Of a stretch of DNA of 64,000 bases, positions 54,923-64,000 are shown piece by piece. This DNA is from Phytophthora quininea (taxonomy: Eukaryota; Oomycota; Peronosporomycetes; Peronosporales; Peronosporaceae). The notes below the pieces were generated by a model. The model saw only the letters and a list, made by a program, of their open reading frames with translations, did not search any database and was not told the DNA's origin. The position numbers and the translations under genes were made by a program. Each line of letters opens with the position of its first letter. Positions within the stretch are counted from its first letter, which is position 1. Location of the stretch: contig JAAVTG010000670.1 in the NCBI GenBank assembly GCA_011947345.1, positions 310,001-374,000 on the forward strand, read 5' to 3'.

Positions 54923-57900
54923 TTATCTCTTGAGGTGGCTCACGTACTTGAACGTGAGATAGATCGCAACTTGCAGGACAACCCAGATCACGATCAAGCC
55001 CGCCATGAAGTCGTACTTGCGGTCTGGGCGGAAGTCGTACGTGTTTGCGAGGAAATCAGCGACAGTCATTTGTTTGGTCACATTCTTGGCCGTGACCGCG
55101 ATAATGTCCTGGTTGTTTCCAAACTGCACACCCACCAGTGCAGGAAGCGAGTAGCTCGACGGCATCACGTACTGGAACCACTTGTAGCCGGGCTTCATCG
55201 CTGTGCGAGGCAGCAGGAAGCCGCTGAACAAGTTGAACAGACATGACAGCGCACCCACCGCCACGTTCGCCACCTTCTCGTTCGGCATCAGCGCAGACAT
55301 CCACTGACCCACATACGTGCACACCGACGTGTACAGGTAGAAGACGAACATGAAGAAGAAGAAGTCGCCGGCGCTTTTGCTCCAGCCCACCAGCCAGTAC
55401 TCGATCGTCACGAACAGGATGATCACCACGATCAGGTACGGGATCTCGGCGAACCACAGCGACAGACTGTACGGCAGCGGGCCGTAGTAGTTCGACATGC
55501 GCTCGCGGTAGAACACGGCACGCTCGGCACACGTCACCTCCAGCACCGTCATGAGGTTGATGACGCCGATGAAGTCCATGCTGTTGTAGATGAGACCGAC
55601 GTGCGAGTTGATCTTCTTGACGCTGCCCGCCGACAACTGATAGAACGTGGTGCCGAAGATGATGGCAAACAACGGGAAGAGGAACATGCGCATGAAGTTG
55701 TACTGCGGGTTGCGCCAGTACGTCAGGCGCTGCTTCTTGGCGAGCTGGGTGAGTTGGTTCCAGAAGCCCGTGGCGATCGGTCGGTAGTTCAGCGTCGAGT
55801 GGCGAACGAAATCTTCAGAGACTTGCGCCAGCAGCAGCGTGCGTTCTCGGTTCTTCTTGTACAGCTCGCTATTGGCGTACTCTACCGAGTAGTCCTTCAC
55901 GTCACGGCCGATACCAGCACCGATCACCTCCAGCATGTACGTGGCCGGGTTGTACTGCGGGCGAATTTCCTCCGTGCCGGGGATCGACGCAAAGTACTCT
56001 AACATATGCACAGAGTCCACTCCAAGGTCGCCGAAGTATGCCGTGTAGCCGCCCTTCTGCAGCAGCAGCAGACCGTCGAACAACTCGAAGATCGAGATGC
56101 TCGGCTGGTGGATCGTGCACAGCACCGTCCGACCCGTGCGGGCGATCGACTGCACGCCGCGCATCACAATCAAAGCCGACCGCGCGTCCAGACCACTCGT
56201 CGGCTCGTCCAGGAACAAGATGCTCGGGTTCGCCACCACCTCCACGCCGATCGTCACGCGCTTCTTCTGCTCTACAGACAAACTCCCTACCATCTTTCAC
56301 CAGCGATCGTCGACAGCTCCAGCAGATCCAACGTCTCGTGACCAGGTTCAGGCGATCCTCCTTTGAAAGCTGGGCGGCAGACGCAGGTTCGCAGAGAACA
56401 CCAGCGCCTCGTAGATCGACGCGGCCTCCGAGTGGATGTCCATCTGCTCGCAGTACGCCGTGATGCGGCTGAAGTTGGCCGGGTTCTTCGTCTCGCCGTT
56501 CACGATGATGTCACCCACGACGCGGCCACCCGTCTTACGGCCGGCGATCACGTCCATCAGCGTCGTCTTACCGGCACCGGTGGCGCCCATGAGCGCGACC
56601 ATGCGGCCCGGCTCGAAGTGGGCCGTGATTCCCGCAATAGCTGCTTCTCCTCGCCCGACGGCAGCGTGACAAAGTACTCCAGGTCCTTGATGCACAGGTT
56701 CGACGGCGTGAACGGGAGGCCGCCACTCTTAACGACACCACCGTTGGGGGCACTTGGCGTGCCAACCTCGACATACACAGTCTCATCATTGTTGTTGTCG
56801 GCCAGCGCCTTCACCGTCACACCCTTGTACTTTTCGTACCGGATGAAGTGCAGCGCCAGACCGTTCAGCATCGTGAAAAGGAAGTAGTACGCCACCAGAA
56901 CGATGACGCCGAACCAAATGTACTCGGTGCCTTGCGTAATCGAGAAGCTGTCCAGCGACTTCTTGCTCTGAGCAGCAGTGTATCGGCTGCTCGAGAACTC
57001 CGACAACATGTTGCTGCGCAGCGCCCACGCCAACGGGTTGAACCAGTACATCCAGATCCAGTACTTCGGGATCAGGTCCGCCAAGATGATGTTGCCTGAG
57101 AACAGCAGGAAGAAGCTCACCGAGATCGACGCCAGTGCCTGACCCACCGTGATGCTCGGCGACAGAGCGCTCAGCATCGTCATGTAGGCGCTGATGGCGT
57201 GCTGGAAGCACAGCAGTACCAGGTAGAACACGATGTACTTCTCGAACGACCGCGTCAGGTTGCTCATGAAGTAGAAGATCGTGCCGAGCACAAAGGACAC
57301 TGCAATGTTCACCGGAACCTGTACGACGCTCTCCGCGATCGCGTACGATGTGGTGCGGAAGAAGTTGCGCGGTCGTTGCTTGTAGAACACCTTGCGCAGG
57401 TCGAACGAGATGGTGATCTGCTGCCACGCCTGGCGCTGGAACAACGCGATACTGAAGAAGATCATGCGCAGGTAGTACTTGTTGTCCACATTGTAGTAGA
57501 TCATGCCCATGACGAGGCCGATGACGAGCGCCTCGATGAGCTTGCCCCACAACAGCGGTGGGTCACGCAGCCAAATGAGCTTCTGGCGGTTTAGTAACAG
57601 TAATGTGCTGGGAATGAAGGCCAATCCGAACTCTGACGTCTGTTTAGAGCGAGCCAAGTTCGCTACGCTCTTGGCCTTCTGGAAATCCTCGGGGTTCTCG
57701 AACTGGTGCTCGTTGAATCCCTTGCTGATAGCCTCGTGCGTCTTCTTGTAGATGCTTGACTGGCAAAATAGGTTGTAGAAGTCCTCTGACGCCACAGGCA
57801 GGCTCTTCGTCTCCACCTTCCCGTTACCATAGCGGTGACCACGTCCGGAAGATACTTCGATCAAGAAATCGGCCGGATCAACACGAGGGGGACATGTGAA

Positions 57901-58977
57901 GCCACGCTCCTCAAAGTAGTCCAGGATCTCCGTCCGCGGACCGTGGTAGATCATGTAGCCCTCGTTGATCATCAAGATGTCGTCGAACATCTCAACAACT
58001 TCAGGCGTTGGCTGAAGTAGGGCAACGATAGAGGAGCCGCCGAGCGTCTTGCACCACGTACGCATCGACTTGATGATGTCGAACGTGGCGGCACTGTCGA
58101 GGCCCGTGGAGATTTCATCACACAGGAATAAGCTTTGACCGCCTACCAGTACCTCGCCCACCGTCACACGCTTGCGCTCACCACCGCTGACACCGCGCAG
58201 CAAGGCGTTACCCACCACCGTGTCGGCACAGCTCTCAAGACCCAGAATCTGCAAGAACAGCTCCGTTCGCAGCGCGGCGATGTCGCGCATCTCCTCCGGC
58301 TGGTCCTCCGGTCGCCCGTTCACGCACATGTCGGCGAACTTGAACGTCTCGCGCACCGTCAGCGTCGGGATGTGGTTGTCCAGTTGATCAACGAGTCCGG
58401 CCAGCTTGATCAGGTCGATCTCATCACCGCGCAGGCCCGAATACAGGATCTCCCCGCCGATCTCGGTCTTGGCGTTGTCCTGCAGCTTACCGGCCAGCGC
58501 TTTGAGGAACGTCGACTTGCCGGCGCCCGGGTTGGCCAGGACTAACGTCATGGAGCCCGGCTTGATGATGCCGCTCATCGGGTGCAGCGCGTGTTTGGTG
58601 GTCATAGGTACTTTCTCCCACGGCGTGAAGATCTGCGCCAGGTGTGACCCCACCGTGGCGGTGCTGCCCGCGACCGCCGGCACTTGCACTGAGAACGACA
58701 GGTCTTGAAAGCGCACCTCGGGGGTCGGCAGCTGCAGGTTGATCTTGCGGGACAGGTGGTTGTACTTCTTGTAGAACCGTTCGAGGCCGCCGTCCAGCAT
58801 GGCGTCTAGGTTATCGGCACGAAGCGTGCTGTAGTGGCTTGCCATGGTGTCCCCTCCACGGTGAGAGTACGGTTCCTGGAGACTGCGGAAGTTGAGAGAC
58901 CGGTACACGCCGGGCACCTCGTCGGTGTTGGCCGGAGCCTCGGGCTGCAGTAAACTGCGCTTGTCCTCGGCCGGCAT
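54923..58977 (-). CDS. PDR-type full-size ABCG transporter B (frame breaks)
   Basis: Paralogue of transporter A, same orientation, other side of the GH31 gene. ATG 58977 (MPAEDKRSLLQPEAPANTDE). NBD1 has LANPGAGKSTFLKALAGKLQ, GVSGGERKRVTVGE and DEISTGLDSAATFD. TMD1 includes MIYYNVDNKYYLRMIFFSIA and a long extracellular part. NBD2 and TMD2 match transporter A almost base for base; the end is YLTFKYVSHLKR. The first 2.4 kb is one open frame. Breaks lie at about 56632 (CCC where copy A has CCCC), about 56364 (AAA where A has AAAA), about 56337 and about 56293. The comparison with copy A shows directly that they are indels. Restored length is about 1352 residues. Predicted plasma-membrane efflux pump. 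Confidence 0.93.
55134..56711 (-). repeat. Near-identical tract shared with PDR A (copy B)
   Basis: Partner of 47967-49545, at an offset of about 7167 bp. Nearly all differences inside are single-base homopolymer length changes or isolated substitutions. This is the signature of recent gene conversion or very recent partial duplication. Confidence 0.75.
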
Positions 58978-59830
58978 GGCTGTTGGGGTGGTATCGATCG
59001 ATTGGTAAGCTTCTCTTGGGGCTTGAGCGGAGCTTGAGACCAGCGCAGGAAATCGCGGAGTGAGGTTTAGGCCGGCGCGGCGGTGGTTGCTCTAGCGAAA
59101 ACTACCACAGGGGTCGTTATGACCGCACGGGTTCACCATTTAACGCGCGACGGTTGATGGCGTGCGGCTTTCCTGGTTGGTTTCCCAGTTTCACTGGTGT
59201 CCGACTGAAAAGGGCTTGCAAACGTGAATGCCCTTGCGCTGGGTTTCCGTTTTACGAGCATCTCGGTCGAGCCGAGGTGCTCCAGGGACTGATTTCTTAG
59301 CCTGCTGGGGATAACGTCCACAACAATGTCGGTCCATATGGACTCGCAGTTGCTACAAGAGGCAATGACCAACTAGTAGAGTGGTCGCGGACGAGTTCTT
59401 TCGTTGGCGTTCATCTCGTCTTGGCGGCGTAGCTCCTTCTGATGTGGGTCTACAGCGATCAGGGGCTCACGAACACCTTGCTCATGGGTGTCAGGCATCT
59501 TCATCGAATGCTTGTGGTGCCGTTGGTTTCGAGGCGGATGTTAAGGCGGAGTTGCCCTCGAAGGTTCTCTCTCTGAAGAATTGAAGCAAAATGGCGCCAA
59601 ACGAATCCAGGTTTTGCGCCAAATTTTAAATTTAAACGTGTCATGAAAAAAATATGTATTAATATGTGACGAGGACACATGTCGAACCAACAAAAGCACA
59701 ATTGTACTCGTCTGAAGTCATGAGACCAAGATGTAACCATCCCAAAACATGTCTCATTTTTACAAAAACGTTGGGGGCAACAGCAGCTGGGAAAACACAA
59801 TTGTTCTAACAAATATGACGTGAATCCTGA
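58978..59830. other. Upstream region of PDR B and intergenic DNA
   Basis: About 850 bp containing the PDR B promoter and then sequence of lower GC content toward the MULE relic. Open frames at 59133-59372 (-) and 59501-59812 (-) are short and unconvincing. No repeat or RNA gene found. Confidence 0.4.
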
Positions 59831-60650
59831 AACTTCGTGGCTACGCTACTTGTTTTGGTCTCATCCAGATATTCGCTAATTTACTGCTGGCACTCCAACG
59901 TCTTGATTATGGATTGCACCTACAAGACCAATGAGTACGACCATCTGTTGTTGAACATGATTGTCATGACGAACATGGACACTGTACTTCCAATAGCTGA
60001 GTGCTGGCTACCGGGTGAGACAGAGGAAGATTTCGTGTAGGCTCTCCTGCAGCTTCAGAACTTGATGTCGACATGCGATATCGCGTGGCCATCCGTCATT
60101 CTCACAGATCGGGATCTGGCTTGTGTGAACACCCTTGATCGTTTGTTTCCCGACGTTCCATCCATGGTGTGCCGTTGGCACATGAATCGAAATGTGCTTG
60201 CACAGACGCAAACTACATTGGGGAATCCAGCGCCAGGTCAGGACAAATACAAAAACTCGGTTGGAACAGACGAATTCATGGTGCTCTACTATGCGGCAGC
60301 TGACGCTGGAACTGAACTTAACTTGGAGACCTGTTGTACGGCGATCAGGTCGTACAACGTGAAACTAGCCGATTACCCCGACCTGCAGTGGTGGATGTAC
60401 AAGACAAAGGTAGTGCGGGGCTGGACATCGCAGTATCTTCATTTCGATTACCGTGATACGTCCTCAGTGGAAGGCACGTATTCGAAATGCAAGCAAGCGT
60501 TGGCTAGTTTCTTGCCAGGGTGACTTGTTGACAGCTTTTAAGAAGCTTCTGTCGTGGTGGCAGACCTGTGTGAAATCCTTGCAGCGGAAAAGGACGCTTG
60601 GAGGGTGCGGAACCAGGAACAAGTCGAAGTATGCACTGGAAGATTAAGAC
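59831..60650 (+). pseudogene. MULE-type transposase relic
   Basis: The frame reads VLIMDCTYKTNEYDHLLLNM, PIAECWLPGETEEDF, then TAG at 60038-60040 where Trp is usual, and continues LTDRDLACVNTLDRLFPDVP and MVCRWHMNRNVLAQTQTTLG. These are hallmarks of the MULE/FAR1-type transposase domain: the first catalytic Asp in MDCTYKTN, the second in TDRDLAC, and the CRWH motif. The catalytic third residue may be in the SVEGTYSKCKQ region (60460-60495). A stop, a missing N-terminus and frame changes after 60520 make it inactive. A basic tail open frame (60690-60946) may be its eroded C-terminus. Confidence 0.72.
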
Positions 60651-61238
60651 GGTCACATAGAAGGCCCTGCCTCCACGACTTCATCGGAATCATCAGGTCG
60701 GAGGGACAACTAATGCTCCGAGTTCAAGATTATCATCGACATCGGTTAACAAGGCGTGGTCACACTGAAGATGTCGACGCACGAGTCCTAGAGCCAGCGC
60801 CTCGGAGAATAGTAAAAGCGCACAAACTACAGAAAACGCAAAAGAAAGACCATGGAGCTTCAGGAACTGCAAGAGTGCCGACATTCAGTGAGCGAGCCGA
60901 CTTAAATCATCCAGCTCCAACCCCACACTGCCGCAGTCTTTACTAAGCTCCTTCTTCACCCCAATACCTTGTGTTACAGCAGCGAACAGGCAACCCAACA
61001 CGGTCTAAATATGTCCACAAATGACATACCTAATCGTACCACGGGCGAAGACGGGGCAAATCAGCACGTCAACGGTGACGAACAAGTTGAGGACGACGCT
61101 CCGCTCTATCTGCTCGACATATTACCTCCACGGTGTTGGGGAAACGCAGGATCAAGGTCTTTTAGGCAACGGAAAGAGAACCGTCGCCACGACTAAAAGC
61201 TCCGAAGGGTAAAGAAGACCCATTTGAACAGATACATA
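60651..61238. other. Region between MULE relic and pogo element
   Basis: Eroded coding-like sequence, probably the tail of the MULE relic, followed by unremarkable DNA with short open frames. It ends with the TA target duplication of the pogo element at 61237-61238. Confidence 0.4.
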
Positions 61239-61265
61239 CAGACAACGACGGTGAAACTCGACCCC
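61239..61265 (+). repeat. Pogo left terminal inverted repeat
   Basis: 27 bp beginning CAGACAACG and ending ACTCGACCCC, exactly the inverse of 62885-62911. Preceded by target dinucleotide TA. Confidence 0.93.
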
Positions 61266-61415
61266 CATAAAAACTCGACCCCCATACAGCGGAATTTTAT
61301 TTTCAAGTCAAGTGTACAAAAACATACAAATCGCTTTTTTACCAATCAGATAGAATCTCCAGTTACTGGCCAGCGTGTCTTGCCGGTATCGCGCATTTTC
61401 AGTTTTGCTGCTGAA

Positions 61416-62752
61416 ATGAAAGCTAAACGCTGCCAGAAGCAATACACTATTAAGGAGCGACGTGAAGCTGTCGATCGAGCTGCAGTGCAGGGCTGCAAAC
61501 CCGCGGCTAGAGCACTCAAAATACCCTTGAGCACACTAAAGGGTTGGAGGAAAAAGAGCAATGTTCTGTTTGAGTTTAAAGGGGCTCAGACGAGTAGATC
61601 TACGAAAGGCCAGGGTGCGAAAAGCAAGATCACCTTCGGACATGACTTAGTCACTTTCATGAAGGACGTGCGTCGCGAAGAAGAGGTGAGGTCAACGAAT
61701 TTTATTGTTTATATTATTACTGATGTTTTTTTCTAGTACTTGTGTACAGCCAGCATGATAGAGTATATTAAGCTGGAGCATGGAGCATGGCTGAGTGCTT
61801 ATCTGGCGACGAAGTCAACTCCAGAGAGCGGAGTAAGCGCTCTTATGCGCGTGTGCCAGCGCTTTGCAGCACGGTAAGTTTTTTTATATTTTATTGTAAA
61901 CTAATTCTAAGGAATTGTTTCCGACGTAGACATGGCTTTTCGGTTCAAAAGCCTAGCCACACTAAGAAGGATGAAGGTGATCTGATAGAGACGCATCTAA
62001 AATTTGCTACAGAATTTTGGGAGGAACATGCAGCCTACCCTGACTCTGCAATTTTTAATGTTGACGAGACTGCAATCTATTTCGACACGCCCCCCACAAA
62101 ATCTGGGCCATTAAGGGACGTAAAGGCTCCGTCAAGGTGAAGCACGTCCAGAACAACTCGGGTAGGCTTACTGCTGTGCTTACAATCAGAGCGGACGGTA
62201 AGTTTTTCTATTAGTTTTTAATATTTTCTGAGCTAATTTTTTTACAGGAAAAAGCTACCTATTCTCTTCATATTGCGAGGAATGCCAGGTGGTGCCGTGG
62301 AGACCGATGAGCTTCCAACATATCCTGTAGGACATGTGTACACAGTCCAGGAGAATAGCTGGATGGACGCTACGGTCTGGCAAACATTCGTAAAGAGTCT
62401 ACTGAAGTACGAAATCGACGCTCCCTCCGTACTTCTTTTGGATAATTTTGAGTCCCACGTATCGAAAGAAGGTCAAAATATCGTGGCGGATGAGACGTCT
62501 GCCATTGTGTGCCCAGTTCCTCCTAACAGCACGTCCGTGTGCCAACCCCTCGATGTTGGGGTCATGGGTCCGCTGAAAAAGAAACTTGTCGCAGAGTGGC
62601 TACGCGATAACGTTGCTGCTACTCGGACTGCCAAGGAAAAGCGCCGTGAGGCAGTGCTGCGTACAATTCGTGCGTGGGAAGACATATCAAGTGAGTGCGT
62701 TGTCCGCAGTTTCGAAAAGGCAATTCCGAAGGAGCCGATCGCTTTAGTGTAG
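61416..62752 (+). CDS. Pogo transposase, four exons, two one-base losses
   Basis: Exons 61416-61685, 61737-61873, 61930-62197 and 62248-62752 with introns of 50-56 nt. The N-terminal helix-turn-helix (QYTIKERREAVDRAAVQGCK, IPLSTLKGWRKK) is of CENP-B/psq type. The DDE_1 catalytic domain has FNVDETAIYFD (Asp near 62062), VLLLDNFESHV (Asp 62441-62443) and SVCQPLDVGVMGPLK (Asp 62552-62554), with 36 residues between the second and third Asp. The frame slips at about 62095 (AAAA) and about 62250 (A run), each as one lost base, the same error type as in host genes. Corrected length is about 393 residues. It may be an active or recently active copy. Confidence 0.85.
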
Positions 62753-62884
62753 GACAATATACAAGATTCAGCAATAGCTTCAATATTGACCAATAGAAAT
62801 TGAGTTTTGTTTTCGGGTCTTTCGGGGTCGAGTTTCCATGTCATTTGTCCTTTCTCTAACTATATAGCAAGTCCACGTCGGGGT

Positions 62885-62911
62885 GGGGTCGAGTTTCACC
62901 GTCGTTGTCTG
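62885..62911 (-). repeat. Pogo right terminal inverted repeat
   Basis: Exact inverse of the left repeat, followed by target dinucleotide TA at 62912-62913. Confidence 0.93.
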
Positions 62912-62913
62912 TA

Positions 62914-63172
62914 TCTTTTACATAAATAAATTCATTTTACAATTACAGTCCTGCATTCACTCAGTGCGTGTTCATTTTCAATTAAAAAGTAAGACGACTT
63001 TTAGTTAATAAAGACGAGTTTATGAGGGGTTTGAGTAAAAGTAAAACGGAATTTTGGATTGTGCAATATCAGTTTTGGTGCGCCTTGTAACTTTGTGAAA
63101 CTATAAAAATAACATTCAAAACTTGACAGTAGAATAAAAATAACAGTTTGAATAACTCAACAATGAGTTGTT
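62914..63172. other. AT-rich spacer
   Basis: AT-rich DNA between the pogo element and the following minus-strand gene. No feature identified beyond possible 3' processing signals (aataaaaataac near 63133). Confidence 0.4.
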
Positions 63173-63565
63173 TTATTGAAGAGCCTTAAGAGGATCCTCT
63201 AGTTGCGCTAGGTTACTCGCAGGAACAGGAGAAGCGTCTATTAGCGATTCCAAACGAGTCTGCAAACTCGAGTCGATGGATGTGTCGATGTCTGGGATCT
63301 TCAACAGCAGCGTGTCCAAAATGCTTGGTAAAGGGAGTGTTTCCTTAAAGAAATACCCAAGTTTTTGCTTAAGAAAATACGCTTTGTTTTGCGCCTTTCT
63401 TGTTTTCTTGCGCTGTACCTCTCGCTTCTTTTGTGCCCTCTTGAAGAACCCGTTTTTCTTCTTCAGGTACCTTCTTTTAGAGTACACCGTCGCCAACACT
63501 TTCTTGCACTTCGGGCAGCTCCGCTTTGCGATGGCGTGGCACTTTGGCTTCGCCTTCGGTTGCAT
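63173..63565 (-). CDS. Small basic zinc-ribbon-like protein
   Basis: 130 residues from ATG 63565. The N-terminus has one CxxC (KRSCPKCKKVLATVYSKRRY) and a highly basic run (KKKNGFFKRAQKKREVQRKK). A helical end (SILDTLLLKIPDIDTSID) follows. A single unbroken exon, divergent from the next open frame by 83 bp. Its place beside transposons and the paired layout suggest a mobile-element accessory protein, but I do not recognise it. Confidence 0.5.
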   Translation of the reverse strand: MQPKAKPKCHAIAKRSCPKCKKVLATVYSKRRYLKKKNGFFKRAQKKREVQRKKTRKAQNKAYFLKQKLGYFFKETLPLPSILDTLLLKIPDIDTSIDSSLQTRLESLIDASPVPASNLAQLEDPLKALQ

Positions 63566-63648
63566 TTAGGAAACTGATGTAATTTGAAGTCGGTGGCTGT
63601 ATTGTGCGAAGACGGTTGTTGAGGTTAAGTTGTCATTTTATTTCTGCA

Positions 63649-64000
63649 ATGTCGGACGCTCTGTCCGGCATGATTGACCTTGCCCTCCAGCAAGTATTGA
63701 AGAGGCCAGATCCTATCCCCTCGTCGCAGCACGAGGCAGCCATGACTGATAGGAAGACGCAGGGTTTGCAACGTGTTGGTCGGGTGGTGCCGGTTTCGGA
63801 AGATGACTGGGACTCCGTGGGTATCATATTCAACAAGTACGCGCCCACACAGCGGGACATTGACGCCCAGGAATACGGAGCGCCTTTCAACAATCTCGTA
63901 AAAACAATCAAGAGCACCGGCGAGGACACTCCACCGTGGTAGTTGATGGGGCCCGCCGTCTAGGCGTCGCCATAGCCCAGAAGACAGCCGTCGCAGCCTT
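63649..64000 (+). CDS. SANT/Myb-like transposon-associated protein, cut by window edge
   Basis: ATG 63649 reads MSDALSGMIDLALQQVLKRP, then RVGRVVPVSEDDWDSVGIIF and APFNNLVKTIKSTGED. The spacing W-x2-V-x9-Y...F-x2-LV-x4-K-x-TG is that of the trihelix/SANT-like DNA-binding modules common in oomycete transposon proteins. The frame ends at 63942, but VVDGARRLGVAIAQKTAVAA continues in the next frame to the window end, which fits one lost base near 63935. The gene is therefore probably incomplete only because of the window edge. Confidence 0.5.

Larger units (their letters stand above)
61239..62911 (+). mobile_element. Pogo (Tc1/mariner) DNA transposon, 1673 bp
   Basis: Perfect inverted repeats of 27 bp at 61239-61265 and 62885-62911, starting CAGACAACGACGGTGAAA, flanked on both sides by TA (61237-61238 and 62912-62913), the target duplication of this superfamily. 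The ACTCGACCCC core of the repeat recurs once more inside each end (about 61273-61283, and inverted at 62824-62835). A single intron-containing transposase fills the interior. Identical repeats and a near-complete gene indicate a recent insertion. Confidence 0.93.

Noticed and set aside
1..64000. RXLR or Crinkler effector genes
   Set aside because: No open frame combined a signal peptide with an RxLR-(d)EER or LxLFLAK motif at the right distance.
1..64000. CRISPR arrays, bacterial operons, rRNA genes
   Set aside because: No spaced identical repeats of that type; spliced eukaryotic genes throughout; no rRNA-like stretches recognised.

Overview
The window reads as nuclear DNA of an oomycete, most probably Phytophthora or a close relative. 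The evidence is short introns (about 50-80 nt, some with a TACTAAC-type branch site), tightly packed genes with GC-rich codons, core promoters resembling the oomycete Initiator/FPR element (TCATTYY followed by CAWTTT), bZIP-like/START-like proteins of a kind typical of oomycetes, tandem full-size PDR (ABCG) transporters, and Crypton, pogo and MULE-type transposons. No sequence database was consulted, so the taxon is inferred.

Layout. 0.3-2.8 kb: two tandem paralogues with a bZIP-like basic region and a START-like C-terminal part. 3.3-4.1 kb: START-domain protein. 5.5-9 kb: a hypothetical protein with an internal stop, a helical-repeat protein and eIF3i. 9-14.4 kb: a FAM185A-like protein, a long acidic EF-hand-like locus and a small EF-hand-like protein. 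14.7-23.3 kb: a P4-ATPase lipid flippase, long-form tRNase Z and eIF2B-delta. 23.4-28.3 kb: a gene-poor, AT-richer island of transposon relics, including a stretch flanked by inverted repeats. 28.5-41.4 kb: a WD40 protein, an ABCB transporter with degenerate ATP sites, the dynein-2 chain WDR60/DYNC2I1 and a protein with an internal domain duplication. 41.5-44.2 kb: a decayed Crypton interrupted by an LTR-like sequence. 44.3-46.7 kb: a zinc-ribbon protein, a small unknown gene and the pyruvate dehydrogenase E2 subunit. About 47.2-47.7 kb: a pseudogene fragment of the bZIP/START-like family. 47.8-59 kb: PDR transporter A (-), a GH31 glycosidase with sulfoquinovosidase-type residues (+), PDR transporter B (-). 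59.8-64 kb: a MULE relic, a nearly intact pogo element with perfect 27-bp inverted repeats and a TA duplication, and the edge of another mobile-element-like pair.

A strong pattern runs through the window. Many conserved housekeeping genes (eIF3i, the flippase, tRNase Z, PDC-E2, both PDRs) are broken by single-base deletions, mostly within short homopolymers. Adding back one base at each break gives the expected protein length in several cases. I read most of these breaks as sequence errors, not gene death, and annotate the loci as genes with frame breaks marked.

Functionally the host genes are mostly housekeeping: translation initiation, tRNA 3' processing, mitochondrial pyruvate oxidation, membrane lipid asymmetry and flagellar transport for zoospores. 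The most pathogen-relevant part is the efflux transporter pair around a predicted sulfolipid-sugar hydrolase.
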